Assembly (NCBI GenBank): GCA_016930175.1
Contig: JAFGHJ010000004.1
Coordinates: 1-64,000, forward strand
DNA: 64,000 nt
Source: Caldifarciminota bacterium
Lineage (GTDB): Bacteria; Hydrothermota; UBA3072
Reading direction: 5' to 3'
The number at the start of each line of letters is the position of its first letter. Positions within the stretch are counted from its first letter, which is position 1. This document shows positions 52,323-61,070 of this stretch, in pieces. The notes below the pieces were generated by a model, which saw nothing but the letters and a program-made list of their open reading frames with translations, did no database searches and was not told the origin of the DNA. The position numbers were made by a program, and so were the translations under genes.

Positions 52323-53108
52323 ATGAGTCTGCCCGGAAATGATAAACTTACATTCCTTAAACAAATTGCAGAGGAAGCTGGTAAAGTACTTATGAGGTTT
52401 TTCCGGGGGGATTTTGAAATTGAGAGTAAGGAAGGGAGCGAGCTTCTGACTACGGCGGATAAGAAATCAGAGGAGTTAATCATTTCCAAAATGAGAAAAA
52501 AGTATCCTGAAACAGCAATAATAGCGGAAGAAACTAAGCCGGGTAACTGGCAGGAAAAAGAAGCTTTTATCATCGATCCCCTTGATGGAACCAACAATTT
52601 CTCTTCGGGTATACCAATTTTTACTGTTTCTCTTGCGTATCAATTAGACGGTGATTTGAAAATCGGCGTTGTATACGACCCAGTACATAAAGAATTGTTT
52701 TATGCCGAGAAAGGGAAGAAAGCTTTTTTGAACGATTCTATTATCTCTGTTTCTAAAAGGAAAAAACTCAGCGATTCGATTCTTGCGACCGGATTTCCTT
52801 ATATTAAAAAAACCGAAAAAGATTCTAATGTGCCGGAGTTTTCGGCACTTCTGATGAAGTCGAGAGGACTGCGACGGCTTGGTTCGGCAGCCCTCGATCT
52901 TTGTTATGTTGCCTGCGGACGTCTTGACGGTTACTGGGAAAAAAGCCTTAAGATATGGGATGTTGCAGCAGGTGGTTTAATTGTATCCGAAGCAGGTGGA
53001 AAAATAACGAATTTTTTTGAAGATAACTGGAATCATCTGTCTGATAACGTTATCGCTTCAAACGGGTTAATCCATTCTGAAATACAGGAGGTAATAAAAA
53101 AATTATGA
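52323..53108 (+). CDS. inositol monophosphatase family protein (SuhB-like)
   Basis: This 261-aa metal-dependent phosphatase has the IMPase motifs: the EE of IIAEETKPG, then [17 protein letters not shown], and the second signature [21 protein letters not shown]. Possible substrates are inositol-1-phosphate, 3'-phosphoadenosine 5'-phosphate or NADP, and the sequence does not decide. It starts 6 nt after lolA and overlaps the deaminase by 4 nt (ATGA), so it is part of the ftsK unit. Confidence 0.9.
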   Translation: MSLPGNDKLTFLKQIAEEAGKVLMRFFRGDFEIESKEGSELLTTADKKSEELIISKMRKKYPETAIIAEETKPGNWQEKEAFIIDPLDGTNNFSSGIPIFTVSLAYQLDGDLKIGVVYDPVHKELFYAEKGKKAFLNDSIISVSKRKKLSDSILATGFPYIKKTEKDSNVPEFSALLMKSRGLRRLGSAALDLCYVACGRLDGYWEKSLKIWDVAAGGLIVSEAGGKITNFFEDNWNHLSDNVIASNGLIHSEIQEVIKKL

Positions 53109-53587
53109 GCAGACCTTCCTGGCATGAGTATTTCATGCAAATAACGGAACTTGTAAGTACCAGAGCCACCTGCCTCCGAAGGAAAGTCGGGGCGGTAATT
53201 GTGAGGGATAGGCGTGTATTAACTACCGGTTACAACGGTCCTCCCGAGAATATAAAGCATTGCGAAGAAAGAGGAGGATGTCTTCGGGATGAGCTCAAAA
53301 TTCCTTCCGGGGAGAGGATGGAACTTTCAAGAGCGATACATGCTGAGCAGAATGCAATAATTCAGGCAGCTAAAACAGGAATCTCAATACAGGATTCTAC
53401 TCTATATGTAACGACCCATCCGTGTTTTACCTGCGCTAAAATGTTGATAAATGCGGGAGTTAAAGAAATTATTTACAAAGATGGTTATCCCGATGAGTTC
53501 GCAAAAGAAATACTTAAAGAAGCAGGGGTTGAAGTTATTAAGTTTGATGAACTTATAAAAGAAGAAAAAGAAAGGAACAACGAATAA
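53105..53587 (+). CDS. dCMP deaminase (ComEB type)
   Basis: This 160-aa zinc-dependent deaminase converts dCMP to dUMP for dTTP synthesis. The zinc site is H79-A-E81 with C107 and C110 (HPCFTC). The N-terminal [16 protein letters not shown] and the extra Cys/His region [12 protein letters not shown] match the ComEB subgroup. It ends in a 9-base-unit array: the last codons (GAA AGG AAC AAC GAA) run into the repeat at 53576-53677. Confidence 0.92.
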   Translation: MSRPSWHEYFMQITELVSTRATCLRRKVGAVIVRDRRVLTTGYNGPPENIKHCEERGGCLRDELKIPSGERMELSRAIHAEQNAIIQAAKTGISIQDSTLYVTTHPCFTCAKMLINAGVKEIIYKDGYPDEFAKEILKEAGVEVIKFDELIKEEKERNNE

Positions 53588-53677
53588 CACTAATAGCACA
53601 AATACAAACAAAATATTTTTTTATATTAATGAAATGATTTTCTTTAATAAATTCGTGAAATTTGTGCAATTTGTTGT
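53576..53677. repeat. 9-base-unit inverted array after the dCMP deaminase gene
   Basis: Arm 1 (~53576-53603: ACGAATAAC, ACTAATAGC, ACAAATACA) and arm 2 (53651-53677: ATTCGTGAA, ATTTGTGCA, ATTTGTTGT) are reverse-complementary, with a T/A-rich loop of ~47 nt. It has the same design as 17087-17187. It enters the deaminase coding end, and reading frames that run through it upstream of the next gene are probably spurious. Confidence 0.75.
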
Positions 53678-53771
53678 TAATAATTTAGTTGAAATTGTAG
53701 GGGGTTGGATTGTTGGGAGTTTACGACAAAAGGCCCTTCTCATTTGTGTTCATCTATTTTCTATAATTGGG

Positions 53772-55268
53772 TTGGGTTTAGGTGGGTTTTTTCTTTTGAT
53801 GGTTTGCAGTTTAAGTTTGCATTCCCAGGATTTTGAGGAACTTTCGTACGGAAAATTCATAGACGTGGATGTAAAGATAAGAACTTTTCTCGGAAATTTC
53901 GAGAGAAATTATTATGGAAATAAAGCTCCCTCGAGACTCGATATCCTCTGGAAAAAATTTCTTGGCAGCGGTTATACCGTTGCTTCCCGCGAAGAAGGTC
54001 CGGTTAAATGGTCGGGATGCGGTTGGACGGGGCAACCTCTTTTGGTGGAAGAGGATGGGGAATACTATTTGATACAGGGAGCATACGACCATAAATTAAA
54101 AAAGCTCGAGGCGAATACGGGAAAGACCATCTGGGAATATGAATATGATGACGTACTCAAAGGTACCGGTACAATCTGGTCTAACAGGCATGCTCGAAAT
54201 TTCGGCAAAAGCCTAATAATACTTCAGGGGAGCAGAAGGGGTACAGAGAATTCTCTTTACTCGGTTAAGATTCCCAGTTTCAGGGCAATATCATATTTCT
54301 ATGGGATAGACTATTGGAAGTTAGATGTGAAGAAAACGGCAAGTTACAGCAGAGATACGGATGCCTCAGCTCTTATTTTTAATGATACTGTTTACATTGG
54401 TCTGGAGAACGCGATTTTTATGGTGCTGAACCCAAATCCCGATAGCGTCGTTATGAAGGATGGGATGAAACAGCCGAAAATATATCAGGAATTAAATCTT
54501 TATAATAACAAAGATATATCTAAACACAGGGGGAATCTAGTAATAGAATCTTCACCGTGTCTTTTAAACGACCGTATTTACATAACCGCGGGTTCCGGTC
54601 ATGTGTACGGCTATAATCTTAAAACAAAAAAGATAGATTGGGATTTTTATATAGGTTCGGATCTGGATGGTACACCGGTGGTTACCGAAGACAGCTGTAT
54701 ACTTGTTACTGTCGAGAAGCAGTACATAGAAGGAAAAGGTGGCGTATTCAAACTGGATCCTTCGAAAAATGAATCCGAAGCGGTTGTTTGGTATTTCCCG
54801 ACGGGCAACGCCACATTGGCGGAGTGGAAAGGAGGAGTCATAGGTTCTGCGAGTATAAATGACAGAACGAGGCTTGAAACGCATCCTTACCTTGCCGCGT
54901 TTTCAGCAATCGATGGATATCTGTATGTTGTCAATCATAAAGAAATTGATGAAGCAAAGGGAAAAGTTTACGGTCCGAACAACAAGGAAACTTATCCTGC
55001 GCCGAAGCTCGTATTTAAGAAAAGAATAGGCGGTTCTATTTCTACGCCGATTATTGTCGGTAATAAACTGATTGCCGCGGGATACGGCGGGATATATCTA
55101 TTTGAATTTGACGAGAAAGGGAATTTTGAGTTACTCGATAATAAAAGCCCCGGAGTATTCGAGGCAACACCTATTGCGTGGGATGGAAAAATTTATGTCG
55201 GTTCAAGAAACGGATATTTGTATTGCTTTGGGGAATTTGAACCACAGAAAAATACAGAAGAAGAATGA
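53772..55268 (+). CDS. PQQ-like beta-propeller repeat protein, secreted
   Basis: This ~498-aa protein has propeller blades of the PQQ/BamB type: KLEANTGKTIWEYEYDDVLK, DRIYITAGSGHVYGYNLKTK and AWDGKIYVGSRNGYLYCFGE. A signal-like segment (LGGFFLLMVCSLSLHSQ) precedes. The start is uncertain: the open frame runs back to 53634, but there it crosses the repeat. I prefer the region after TATAAT (53762-53767), where TTG 53772 or ATG 53799 can start. It has no obvious operon partner. It may bind a ligand or act as a scaffold; an enzymatic role is not supported. Confidence 0.72.
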   Translation: MGLGGFFLLMVCSLSLHSQDFEELSYGKFIDVDVKIRTFLGNFERNYYGNKAPSRLDILWKKFLGSGYTVASREEGPVKWSGCGWTGQPLLVEEDGEYYLIQGAYDHKLKKLEANTGKTIWEYEYDDVLKGTGTIWSNRHARNFGKSLIILQGSRRGTENSLYSVKIPSFRAISYFYGIDYWKLDVKKTASYSRDTDASALIFNDTVYIGLENAIFMVLNPNPDSVVMKDGMKQPKIYQELNLYNNKDISKHRGNLVIESSPCLLNDRIYITAGSGHVYGYNLKTKKIDWDFYIGSDLDGTPVVTEDSCILVTVEKQYIEGKGGVFKLDPSKNESEAVVWYFPTGNATLAEWKGGVIGSASINDRTRLETHPYLAAFSAIDGYLYVVNHKEIDEAKGKVYGPNNKETYPAPKLVFKKRIGGSISTPIIVGNKLIAAGYGGIYLFEFDEKGNFELLDNKSPGVFEATPIAWDGKIYVGSRNGYLYCFGEFEPQKNTEEE

Positions 55269-55269
55269 A

Positions 55270-55470
55270 AGGAACCACAAGATTACACAGATTATCACAA
55301 GAAAAATGCACCGCAAAGACGCAGAGATCGCAGAGAAAAATATGTTGTTTAAAACCCACCCCCCAACACCGAATTAATCTCACACAAAGACACAGAGAAC
55401 ACAAAGAAAAAATCAGGGAAATCGGGGAATTGGTAACTAAGAACTATGAACCAGGAACGACGAACTAAGG
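55270..55470. repeat. intergenic micro-arrays, including a 35-nt heptamer array
   Basis: CACCGCAAAGACGCAGAG words (55310-55340), CACACAAAGACACAGAG words (55380-55408) and a 5 x 7 array at 55435-55469 (AACTAAG, AACTATG, AACCAGG, AACGACG, AACTAAG). The same heptamers, in frame, are found inside rmlB at 62107-62141. No gene is seen. Confidence 0.75.
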
Positions 55471-55491
55471 ACATTTAACAGGGAGGATATT

Positions 55492-56094
55492 ATGCCAATT
55501 GAAAAACTTTTAGAAAACTTAGATATACCTACAATTATTGTATTCGCTATAGTTGGAGTATCATTATTAACATATATTGTAGTAAAGATTTCCGGGATGG
55601 TGGTTAAGAAGAAACTTGTTCCTCTTGCCGAAATGCTTAATGCCGAAATAAAATCATCTTTTTTGGGAGGGACTTATATCAATATAATGAATTACGGACC
55701 GGAGATTCATTTAAAGTTGACCCTCGGAGGGAAAGACAATCCGTCATTTTTAATTTTGGAGCTTTTAAATCCGGTTGGATTCAATTTCAGAATTATGAAA
55801 AGACAGGCTTTAAATCAAATCCTTTTCAGGTGGGGAGAAGAAGTGCGGTTCGGAGATGCTTCTTTAGACGAAGATTATATACTACGTTCCGATAAGCCTG
55901 ATGAAGCGAATTCATATCTGATGTATTCGAGACGCCTGGATGCCATAAAGTATTTTTTTGAAAACAATTTTGCCTCAGTTGAAGCGAACGCAAAAGGTGT
56001 ATATGTAAAGAAGGCGAACTATACCGAGGAAGACCTGGCTCCGGGGAAAGTAGGGGCTTATCTGGATAATCTAAACAGTTTTTCCCGAATGTAA
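55492..56094 (+). CDS. hypothetical membrane-anchored protein
   Basis: This 200-aa protein has one TM segment (TIIVFAIVGVSLLTYIVVKI), followed by a soluble alpha/beta domain with no motif that I recognise (SSFLGGTYINIMNYGPEIHL, SFLILELLNPVGFNFRIM). AGGGAGGAT precedes the ATG at good spacing. It stands alone, between repeat tracts. A role at the membrane is all that can be said. Confidence 0.75.
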   Translation: MPIEKLLENLDIPTIIVFAIVGVSLLTYIVVKISGMVVKKKLVPLAEMLNAEIKSSFLGGTYINIMNYGPEIHLKLTLGGKDNPSFLILELLNPVGFNFRIMKRQALNQILFRWGEEVRFGDASLDEDYILRSDKPDEANSYLMYSRRLDAIKYFFENNFASVEANAKGVYVKKANYTEEDLAPGKVGAYLDNLNSFSRM

Positions 56095-56099
56095 CTCTG

Positions 56100-56195
56100 A
56101 CCACAACCTCAATTTGAACCACAAAGAACGCAAAGAGCACAAAGTTTTTATTTTTGTTTTTAAGCTAACAGCCAAGGGCGAAAAGCTAAAATCTT
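56100..56195. repeat. intergenic micro-arrays between convergent genes
   Basis: AACCACAAAGAACGCAAAG-type words (56117-56143) and 7-base units (AAGCTAA, CAGCCAA, GGGCGAA, AAGCTAA; ~56162-56189) fill the gap between convergent genes. No gene is seen. Confidence 0.65.
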
Positions 56196-56198
56196 TGT

Positions 56199-56492
56199 TT
56201 ACGCGGGTTTAACCTCTGGGGCGATAAAACCTTTAGGGGCTTGAGCTTCCTTTATTTTTCCGAATTTATCTTCGTATTTATTCACGTTGTCCTGCAGCGC
56301 GTTGATTATTCGTTTCATATGTCCGGGACTTGTGATAACCCTGGCTGTAACACTTCCTGCGGGAGGCGATGCCATTATAAAGTCCATAATGAATTCCTCT
56401 TTCGTGTGCAGAACTATCATGTGGTTTGCGTATGAACCACCCATCAATTTTTCCGGAAACCTGACTTTAATTTCCTGGTCCTTTTTTTCCAT
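56199..56492 (-). CDS. DUF3467 family protein
   Basis: This 97-aa protein matches DUF3467: IKVRFPEKLMGGSYANHMIV, the EFIMDFIMASPPAGSVTARV core and the HMKRIINALQDNVNKYEDKFG helix. Members are widespread small proteins of unknown function, often in archaeal and bacterial genomes with sparse context. Its own promoter lies upstream and a GAGG sits before the ATG. Confidence 0.88.
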   Translation of the reverse strand: MEKKDQEIKVRFPEKLMGGSYANHMIVLHTKEEFIMDFIMASPPAGSVTARVITSPGHMKRIINALQDNVNKYEDKFGKIKEAQAPKGFIAPEVKPA

Positions 56493-56513
56493 TAATTACC
56501 TCACTTTTTTTAA

Positions 56514-56541
56514 AGTATATATATGGCGCAGAATTAGTCAA
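56514..56541 (-). promoter_or_regulatory. promoter of the DUF3467 gene
   Basis: On the minus strand, TTGACT (56536-56541) and TATACT (56514-56519) are 16 nt apart. The leader is ~15 nt with a GAGG ribosome-binding site. Confidence 0.65.
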
Positions 56542-56569
56542 GCGGATTTCCGCAAAAGTTTGAGCCCCC

Positions 56570-56598
56570 TTGACTACTCAGCTGTTTTACGTTAATAT
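56570..56598 (+). promoter_or_regulatory. promoter of the AbiEi-like gene (leaderless)
   Basis: TTGACT (56570-56575) and TAATAT (56593-56598) are 17 nt apart. The predicted start (~56604-56605) coincides with the ATG at 56604. No Shine-Dalgarno sequence is present. Confidence 0.7.
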
Positions 56599-56603
56599 TA
56601 TAT

Positions 56604-57332
56604 ATGTCACTTACTAAGAGATTGATAATGTCTAGTTTGAGAAAAGGTGGGATGAATTATTTTACTATTTCCGATATATGTGATTTATTTGATATTTCCA
56701 ACAATTACGCTTCTCAAATGGCATACCAGCTTAAAATGGACAAAAAGATAGAGGAAATTGAAAAAGGTAAGTATACCTTACCTGAAGGTTCCGAATATCC
56801 TTTCCTCATTGCTTCGAGAACCGTTCAACCCTCTTATATTTCTTTTAAAACCGCCTTATCTGTATATATAACAAATAAGGTTCCGGACACTAAAGTTTAT
56901 TATGTGGCAACTCCCAAACGTAAAAGACCTATAGCATTTAAAAAATACAATTTTAAGTATATTACACTTAAACCATATAAATTCTTCGGATTTTGCCAGT
57001 TAAATATTAACGGAAACGAAGTTGCAATGGCGGAACCTGAGAAAGCAATTTTAGATTGCCTGGAAGAAACAGAATACGGTCCGGATTTAATCAAGCTTAG
57101 AGATATTCTAAAAGATTTCCTCGGTTTTATTTCAATTAAGAAACTAATAAGATATGCCATCAGGTGTCAAAATAAAAGTTTGTTGGCTCGTTTGGGCTAT
57201 TTACTTGAAACCTTGGATATTGAAGCTCCTATAAGGGAGAAAGATTTGCCTAAAGATTACGTAAAATTCGACCCGGCAGGCGACAGACAGGGAAGATGGA
57301 TCGCCAGATGGAATATTATCGATAACATTTAG
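56604..57332 (+). CDS. AbiEi-like antitoxin/transcriptional regulator
   Basis: This 242-aa protein has an N-terminal winged helix (FTISDICDLFDISNNYASQM, KGKYTLPEG) and a C-terminal AbiEi-type domain with the YISFKTALSVY, AEPEKAILDCLE and LARLGYLLE patterns. AbiEi is the antitoxin and repressor of type IV abortive infection systems and usually precedes the nucleotidyltransferase AbiEii. No AbiEii follows; the next gene is convergent. It may be an orphan, or a stand-alone regulator. The promoter gives a leaderless transcript. Confidence 0.8.
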   Translation: MSLTKRLIMSSLRKGGMNYFTISDICDLFDISNNYASQMAYQLKMDKKIEEIEKGKYTLPEGSEYPFLIASRTVQPSYISFKTALSVYITNKVPDTKVYYVATPKRKRPIAFKKYNFKYITLKPYKFFGFCQLNINGNEVAMAEPEKAILDCLEETEYGPDLIKLRDILKDFLGFISIKKLIRYAIRCQNKSLLARLGYLLETLDIEAPIREKDLPKDYVKFDPAGDRQGRWIARWNIIDNI

Positions 57333-57560
57333 TAGCCACAAAGACACTAAGACACAAAGAAAAGATTTATTAAACCACAAAACACACTAGACACACGAAA
57401 TATTTTTTGTTTTAACATCCTAACCTCCTAACATTCTAACTTTTTTAATAACGAATTACACAAATAGCACTAATTACATAAAGATTTTAATTTGTTTGGT
57501 CTGTGGGTCGGTTGGTCGGTTACAAAAACAGACTAACACACCCACCCACTAACACACTAC
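57333..57560. repeat. intergenic micro-arrays and 8-base-unit inverted array
   Basis: ACCACAAAGACACTAAGAC words (~57334-57360), octamers AACATCCT, AACCTCCT, AACATTCT (57414-57440), 9-base units near 57448-57480, then an inverted octamer pair: GTGGGTCG and GTTGGTCG type units (57494-57521) against AACAGACT, AACACACC, CACCCACT, AACACACT (57527-57558). No gene is seen in this convergent gap. Confidence 0.7.
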
Positions 57561-58819
57561 CCAATTCTCCTATTAACTTCCTTAGTCAGTTTTTTTACTT
57601 TTACCATTTCTTTTTCTTTCTTTTTGTAATGATAATAAACGGTATTGTTGGTAAGAAGAGGGTCAGGTAGATTTTCTTCCATTTTTGTCTTAGGAATGGG
57701 GGAGAACTCCGCGAGAGATATTTTTACTCCGGTTTTAGCAACGTAAAGAATCGATTGTTCTACAGATTTAAAACTGATTCCCGGCGCTCCCGCAAGTAGA
57801 TAAGTGTAAATATTTTCTTTTCTGTATCCCGCGCTTTTAAGGTTTTCTACGGCTCTTTCGAATTCATAATTTGAGGTTTTCGTAGAAAGTTTTTCCTGTA
57901 TTTTCTCATCGGCTGTTTCGAGTGAAATTCTTGGTTCTTTAAATCCGGTTTTAAACATGAAATGGGCGACCTCCGCAGAAATAAATCTTGAATGAAGCCC
58001 GTTAGGAGTAAAGAAAGAAGCGCTTATTCCTTTTTCTCGGATTTTTTCGCATAAACTGATAAGTCTTTCCTGTGTGATTAAAAGAGCATCATCGTAAAAG
58101 GCGAATCTTTTTATGCCTTTTTTGTATAAATGGTAAATTTCTTCTGCAATTTGTTCTTCTTCTTTGTCCTCTTTGATTTTACAAAAATAAGAGGAGGAAC
58201 AGTAAGGGCAATTAAAAGGGCACCCTATTGAAGTAGACAGGCAAGCATAGCTTAAATTGGAATAGTGAGAGTAATCCGGAGGCGGAAAGGAACTGAAATT
58301 TTCCGGTATTTCAAGGTCTATTTCTTCGATATAATTTTCTTTTTTCGAGTAAACCCTATCGAATCCAAGTTTTCTTGCGTGCTCGCCTAAAAGTGACGCA
58401 TAAATACCGCCAAGAAGTAAAACAGGTTTTATCCCAAGTGATTTTATTATCTCTTTAATTTCAATTAATCCCGGATACCAGTAAGTCATACTGCAGGTTA
58501 GCATTACAACTTCAGGGTTGAAATCCCGTATTCTCTCTCTTATTACTTTTTCAGGTATCCCGTACCTTTTAAATTTTCCCGGCATATCTTTTAATATTTC
58601 GGGTTTCGGCACCTTCTGAGATTGGATTTTGCCTCTGCCGAAGGAGTCGCTTTTAGTATTTTTAAAGTAGGGGTCAAATCGGTTTGGAACATCCAAAAGA
58701 CCCACCTTGTGTTTCTCCTTCTTTAAAAGACTTGAAAGATACAATAAGCCGAGAGGTTTCATCCAGAAATCATACACTGCAAAATCATATATAGGTGGAT
58801 TTATGAGCAGAATATTCAT
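57557..58819 (-). CDS. B12-binding-domain-like radical SAM protein
   Basis: This 420-aa protein has an N-terminal cobalamin-binding-like Rossmann domain (ILLINPPIYDF, WMKPLGLLYLSSLLK, EVVMLTCSMTYWYPG) and a radical SAM core. The cluster cysteines are C200, C204 and C207 (CPFNCPYC), and FAFYDDALLITQERL and EPRISLETADEKIQEKLST follow. The family performs methylations or complex rearrangements; the substrate is not evident. It lies between two octamer arrays, with no operon partner. Confidence 0.85.
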   Translation of the reverse strand: MNILLINPPIYDFAVYDFWMKPLGLLYLSSLLKKEKHKVGLLDVPNRFDPYFKNTKSDSFGRGKIQSQKVPKPEILKDMPGKFKRYGIPEKVIRERIRDFNPEVVMLTCSMTYWYPGLIEIKEIIKSLGIKPVLLLGGIYASLLGEHARKLGFDRVYSKKENYIEEIDLEIPENFSSFPPPDYSHYSNLSYACLSTSIGCPFNCPYCSSSYFCKIKEDKEEEQIAEEIYHLYKKGIKRFAFYDDALLITQERLISLCEKIREKGISASFFTPNGLHSRFISAEVAHFMFKTGFKEPRISLETADEKIQEKLSTKTSNYEFERAVENLKSAGYRKENIYTYLLAGAPGISFKSVEQSILYVAKTGVKISLAEFSPIPKTKMEENLPDPLLTNNTVYYHYKKKEKEMVKVKKLTKEVNRRIG

Positions 58820-58833
58820 AAAAGAATAAAATA

Positions 58834-58905
58834 GTTGGTCTGTTGGTCTGTTAGTCTGTTAGTCTGTTTTTGTAACGCACCAGCACACCAACCCACTAAC
58901 TCACT
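58834..58905. repeat. 8-base-unit inverted array (4 + 4 units)
   Basis: Arm 1 (58834-58865) is GTTGGTCT twice and GTTAGTCT twice. An 8-nt T-rich loop follows. Arm 2 (58874-58905) is AACGCACC, AGCACACC, AACCCACT, AACTCACT. It has the same design as 10370-10440. It lies just upstream of the radical SAM start. Confidence 0.8.
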
Positions 58906-59002
58906 AACAAATTTTAACATATTTTTAAATTTTGTAAGCTTTGCTATGAATAAGAACCGAATTTTGTTAGAGCGATATTATTGCTTGTTTTCAGATAACA
59001 GG

Positions 59003-59404
59003 TCAGTCTTTCCAGTCTTCCAGCCTTCCGTTCTTAAAATGCAGATATCTGTAACTATGACCCTGTGAGTCGACGCCGTATAACCACTTTTCAGTTGTTC
59101 CCCATGAACCTTCCCTTGCGTCTATGTCATCGGGTCTTCCCCAGCTGAATAAAGCCTGTTCTGTAGTCATACCTCTAAAAATTTCACCGTTTATAATTTT
59201 ATCTATTACCACGTCGGGATAGAAGTAATATTCCTTTAAATATCTACGCTTTGCCTGATCCGATAATTGAGAGTATTCCGAAGCCCCGTATCTCTCAGGG
59301 ACCCTGAGACCCTGGTACCTGACATTACCTGATTCACACGAAACCAGTAAAATCGCCAAACACAATATAAATAACTTATTAATTAACCTCATAAAACTCC
59401 GCAT
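59003..59404 (-). CDS. small lipoprotein, SmpA/OmlA-like
   Basis: This 133-aa protein has a lipobox (ILLVSC, Cys23) after a hydrophobic signal, so it should be lipidated and sorted by Lol proteins. The mature part contains IFRGMTTEQALFSWGRPDDI and SWGTTEKWLYG, which resemble the SmpA/OmlA (BamE-like) fold. The first ATG (59404) is favoured because the promoter places the transcript start ~2 nt before it; a Met at residue 5 is the alternative. It stands alone. Confidence 0.75.
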   Translation of the reverse strand: MRSFMRLINKLFILCLAILLVSCESGNVRYQGLRVPERYGASEYSQLSDQAKRRYLKEYYFYPDVVIDKIINGEIFRGMTTEQALFSWGRPDDIDAREGSWGTTEKWLYGVDSQGHSYRYLHFKNGRLEDWKD

Positions 59405-59412
59405 AATTGATT

Positions 59413-59441
59413 AAGGTATAAAGTTCTTAAGCATTTGTCAA
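59413..59441 (-). promoter_or_regulatory. promoter of the lipoprotein gene (leaderless)
   Basis: On the minus strand, TTGACA (59436-59441) and TACCTT (59413-59418) are 17 nt apart. The expected start is ~2 nt from the ATG at 59404. The -10 box is weaker than others here. Confidence 0.6.
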
Positions 59442-59463
59442 GGGTGGGCGAGATATTGGCTTT

Positions 59464-60423
59464 TTATATCCCGAGTTCTTTTTTGAAATAATCGAGAACT
59501 TTTTTAAGACCTTCTTCCCTCGAAACTTTTGGTTCCCAGCCAAGAAGCTCTTTTGCTTTACTTATATCAGGTCTACGGACTTTTGGATCGTTAATTGGTA
59601 ATTCTTTAAAAATAATTTCGCTTTTGCTTTTTGTTAATGCTAATATTTCTTTAGCAAAATCCAGGATACTGATTTCGTTCGGATTTCCAATATTGACCGG
59701 ATAATTGATATCGGACATCAATAATTTAAAAATTCCGTCTATTAAATCGTCCACGTAGCAAAAAGAACGGGTTTGAGAGCCATCTCCAAAAACGGTTATA
59801 GGCTTATTTTTTAATGCCTGACACATAAAAGCGGGAAGAGCTCTTCCATCATTAATTCTCATCCTGGGACCATAGGTGTTGAATATGCGAACGATTTTGA
59901 CGTCAATTTTATGTACGTTATGATAAGCGGTTGTTATTGCTTCCGCATAGCGCTTGGCTTCATCATATACGCTTCTCGGACCGACAGGATTTACGTGTCC
60001 CCAGTATTCTTCGTTTTGAGGGTTCACTTCAGGATCTCCGTACACTTCGGACGTAGACGCCAATAAGAAGACGGCTTTTTTATCTTTTGCCAGACCGAGA
60101 GAATTATAAGTTCCTAGAGCACCAACTTTTAACGTGTGTATTGGGTGTTTATGATAATCTATAGGACTTGCCGGACTTGCAAAGTGCATAACGTAATCCA
60201 GACTGCCTTTAACCTCTATATAGGTTGTAACGTCGTGCTTTTTAAAAGTAAAACCAGGTTTTCCTAAAAGGTGTTCGATATTTTCCATCCTTCCGGTTAG
60301 GAAATTATCCATGCAGATAACTTTGAATCCTTCGTTCATTAATTTCTCGCAAAGATGAGAGCCTAAAAATCCTGCTCCCCCTGTAACTAAAACTTTTTTT
60401 GAATCTTTATCTTGTTTCAACAT
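59464..60423 (-). CDS. NAD-dependent epimerase, UDP-glucuronate decarboxylase-like
   Basis: This 319-aa extended SDR has the NAD-binding [11 protein letters not shown], then the [20 protein letters not shown] block that is typical of UDP-glucuronic acid decarboxylases (UXS). [15 protein letters not shown], the YDEAK catalytic Tyr/Lys and [10 protein letters not shown] follow. It would make UDP-xylose from UDP-glucuronate for surface polysaccharide. It is transcribed separately from the rml genes, with a leaderless promoter. UXS assignment is probable and not certain. Confidence 0.88.
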   Translation of the reverse strand: MLKQDKDSKKVLVTGGAGFLGSHLCEKLMNEGFKVICMDNFLTGRMENIEHLLGKPGFTFKKHDVTTYIEVKGSLDYVMHFASPASPIDYHKHPIHTLKVGALGTYNSLGLAKDKKAVFLLASTSEVYGDPEVNPQNEEYWGHVNPVGPRSVYDEAKRYAEAITTAYHNVHKIDVKIVRIFNTYGPRMRINDGRALPAFMCQALKNKPITVFGDGSQTRSFCYVDDLIDGIFKLLMSDINYPVNIGNPNEISILDFAKEILALTKSKSEIIFKELPINDPKVRRPDISKAKELLGWEPKVSREEGLKKVLDYFKKELGI

Positions 60424-60429
60424 GGATTT

Positions 60430-60458
60430 ATTTTATCAACCTAAAGGAAATAAGTCAA
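60430..60458 (-). promoter_or_regulatory. promoter of the epimerase gene (leaderless)
   Basis: On the minus strand, TTGACT (60453-60458) and TAAAAT (60430-60435) are 17 nt apart. The ATG begins 7 nt after the -10 box, so transcript +1 falls on the start codon itself. Confidence 0.75.
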
Positions 60459-60469
60459 GGGGCGATTCA

Positions 60470-60650
60470 GATTCTCCGAATCTCAATCGGGGCACAAGTC
60501 TTGAGTTCTGCGTCTTAAGTCAAAAAAATGAAAACAATAAAATGATTCGCTCCTTTGACTATTTTCTGACTTAATTCGTGTATTTAGTGGTCTAATATAT
60601 TTTTTTACTTTTTTGCAAAATGCGAGGGATTTTTCAAAAAATGAAGATTC
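60470..60650. repeat. intergenic micro-array in the divergent gap
   Basis: Four 7-base units (AAGTCTT, GAGTTCT, GCGTCTT, AAGTCAA; 60496-60523) and a 9-base-type word (AATTCGTGTATTTAGTG; ~60574-60590) are present. No gene is seen. Confidence 0.6.
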
Positions 60651-60654
60651 CCAG

Positions 60655-60682
60655 TTGACTAAAATGAGTTTTTGAGTATATT
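60655..60682 (+). promoter_or_regulatory. promoter of the cold-shock gene with a ~146-nt leader
   Basis: TTGACT (60655-60660) and TATATT (60677-60682) are 16 nt apart, giving a start near 60689. The leader to the ATG at 60835 is ~146 nt, close to the long leaders of cspA-type mRNAs that fold in a temperature-dependent way. Confidence 0.7.
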
Positions 60683-60708
60683 TATTCCATTAATTATTGA
60701 GAGGGGAT

Positions 60709-60816
60709 ATGCTTAAAGCAAGGTTTCTAGTAGTAAAAGATCCCTTTAAGTCTCCCCGAAGAGTTGATTGTTTTTTGACAGCTTGTATTTGTTTGGTTGA
60801 ACAGTTAGTAACTTAA
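60709..60816 (+). CDS. possible 35-aa leader ORF upstream of the cold-shock gene
   Basis: This small ORF (starts MLKARFLVVKDP, ends EQLVT) lies wholly inside the long leader and stops 18 nt before the cold-shock ATG, just ahead of its AGGAGG. GAGGGG precedes its ATG but only 2 nt away, which is short. It may be a translated leader peptide that affects downstream initiation, or chance. No family is recognised. Confidence 0.3.
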   Translation: MLKARFLVVKDPFKSPRRVDCFLTACICLVEQLVT

Positions 60817-60834
60817 AGTAGGAGGTTTAGTAAA

Positions 60835-61038
60835 ATGCCAGAAGGTAAAGTAAAATGGTTCAGTCAGAGGAAAAACTACGGCTTTATTGAAGTCGAAGGC
60901 GAAGATGATGTGTTTGTCCACGCATCTGCACTTGCAGACGGCACTGAAATGCTGAATGAAGGTGACCAGGTGGAGTTTGACATTGTGGAAGGGAAGAAGG
61001 GAAGAAAGGCTGAAAACGTTAAACGATTAGAGCAATAA
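60835..61038 (+). CDS. cold-shock protein (CspA family)
   Basis: This 67-aa single cold-shock OB-fold domain has the RNP1-like KNYGFIEV and RNP2-like DVFVHASAL motifs and the WF of VKWFSQ. It binds single-stranded RNA/DNA and melts mRNA structure. AGGAGG lies at good spacing to the ATG. The long leader suggests post-transcriptional control. Note that the first RNP motif lacks the usual KGFGFI Gly-Phe, having Asn-Tyr. Confidence 0.95.
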   Translation: MPEGKVKWFSQRKNYGFIEVEGEDDVFVHASALADGTEMLNEGDQVEFDIVEGKKGRKAENVKRLEQ

Positions 61039-61051
61039 TTACTGAGATAAT

Positions 61052-61070
61052 AAACTTTTAAAGTTTTTAT
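61052..61070 (+). terminator. weak possible terminator after the cold-shock gene
   Basis: AAACTTT and AAAGTTT can form a 7-bp, mostly A-T stem followed by TTTAT. The stem is weak and the T-run short, so this is only a possibility. Confidence 0.25.

Noticed and set aside
53634-53771. Longer N-terminus for the PQQ-like protein
   Set aside because: The added residues are translated from the 9-base-unit inverted array and not from conserved protein sequence.
58835-59068. 77-aa plus-strand ORF between the radical SAM and lipoprotein genes
   Set aside because: It consists mostly of translated octamer array and antisense lipoprotein sequence.
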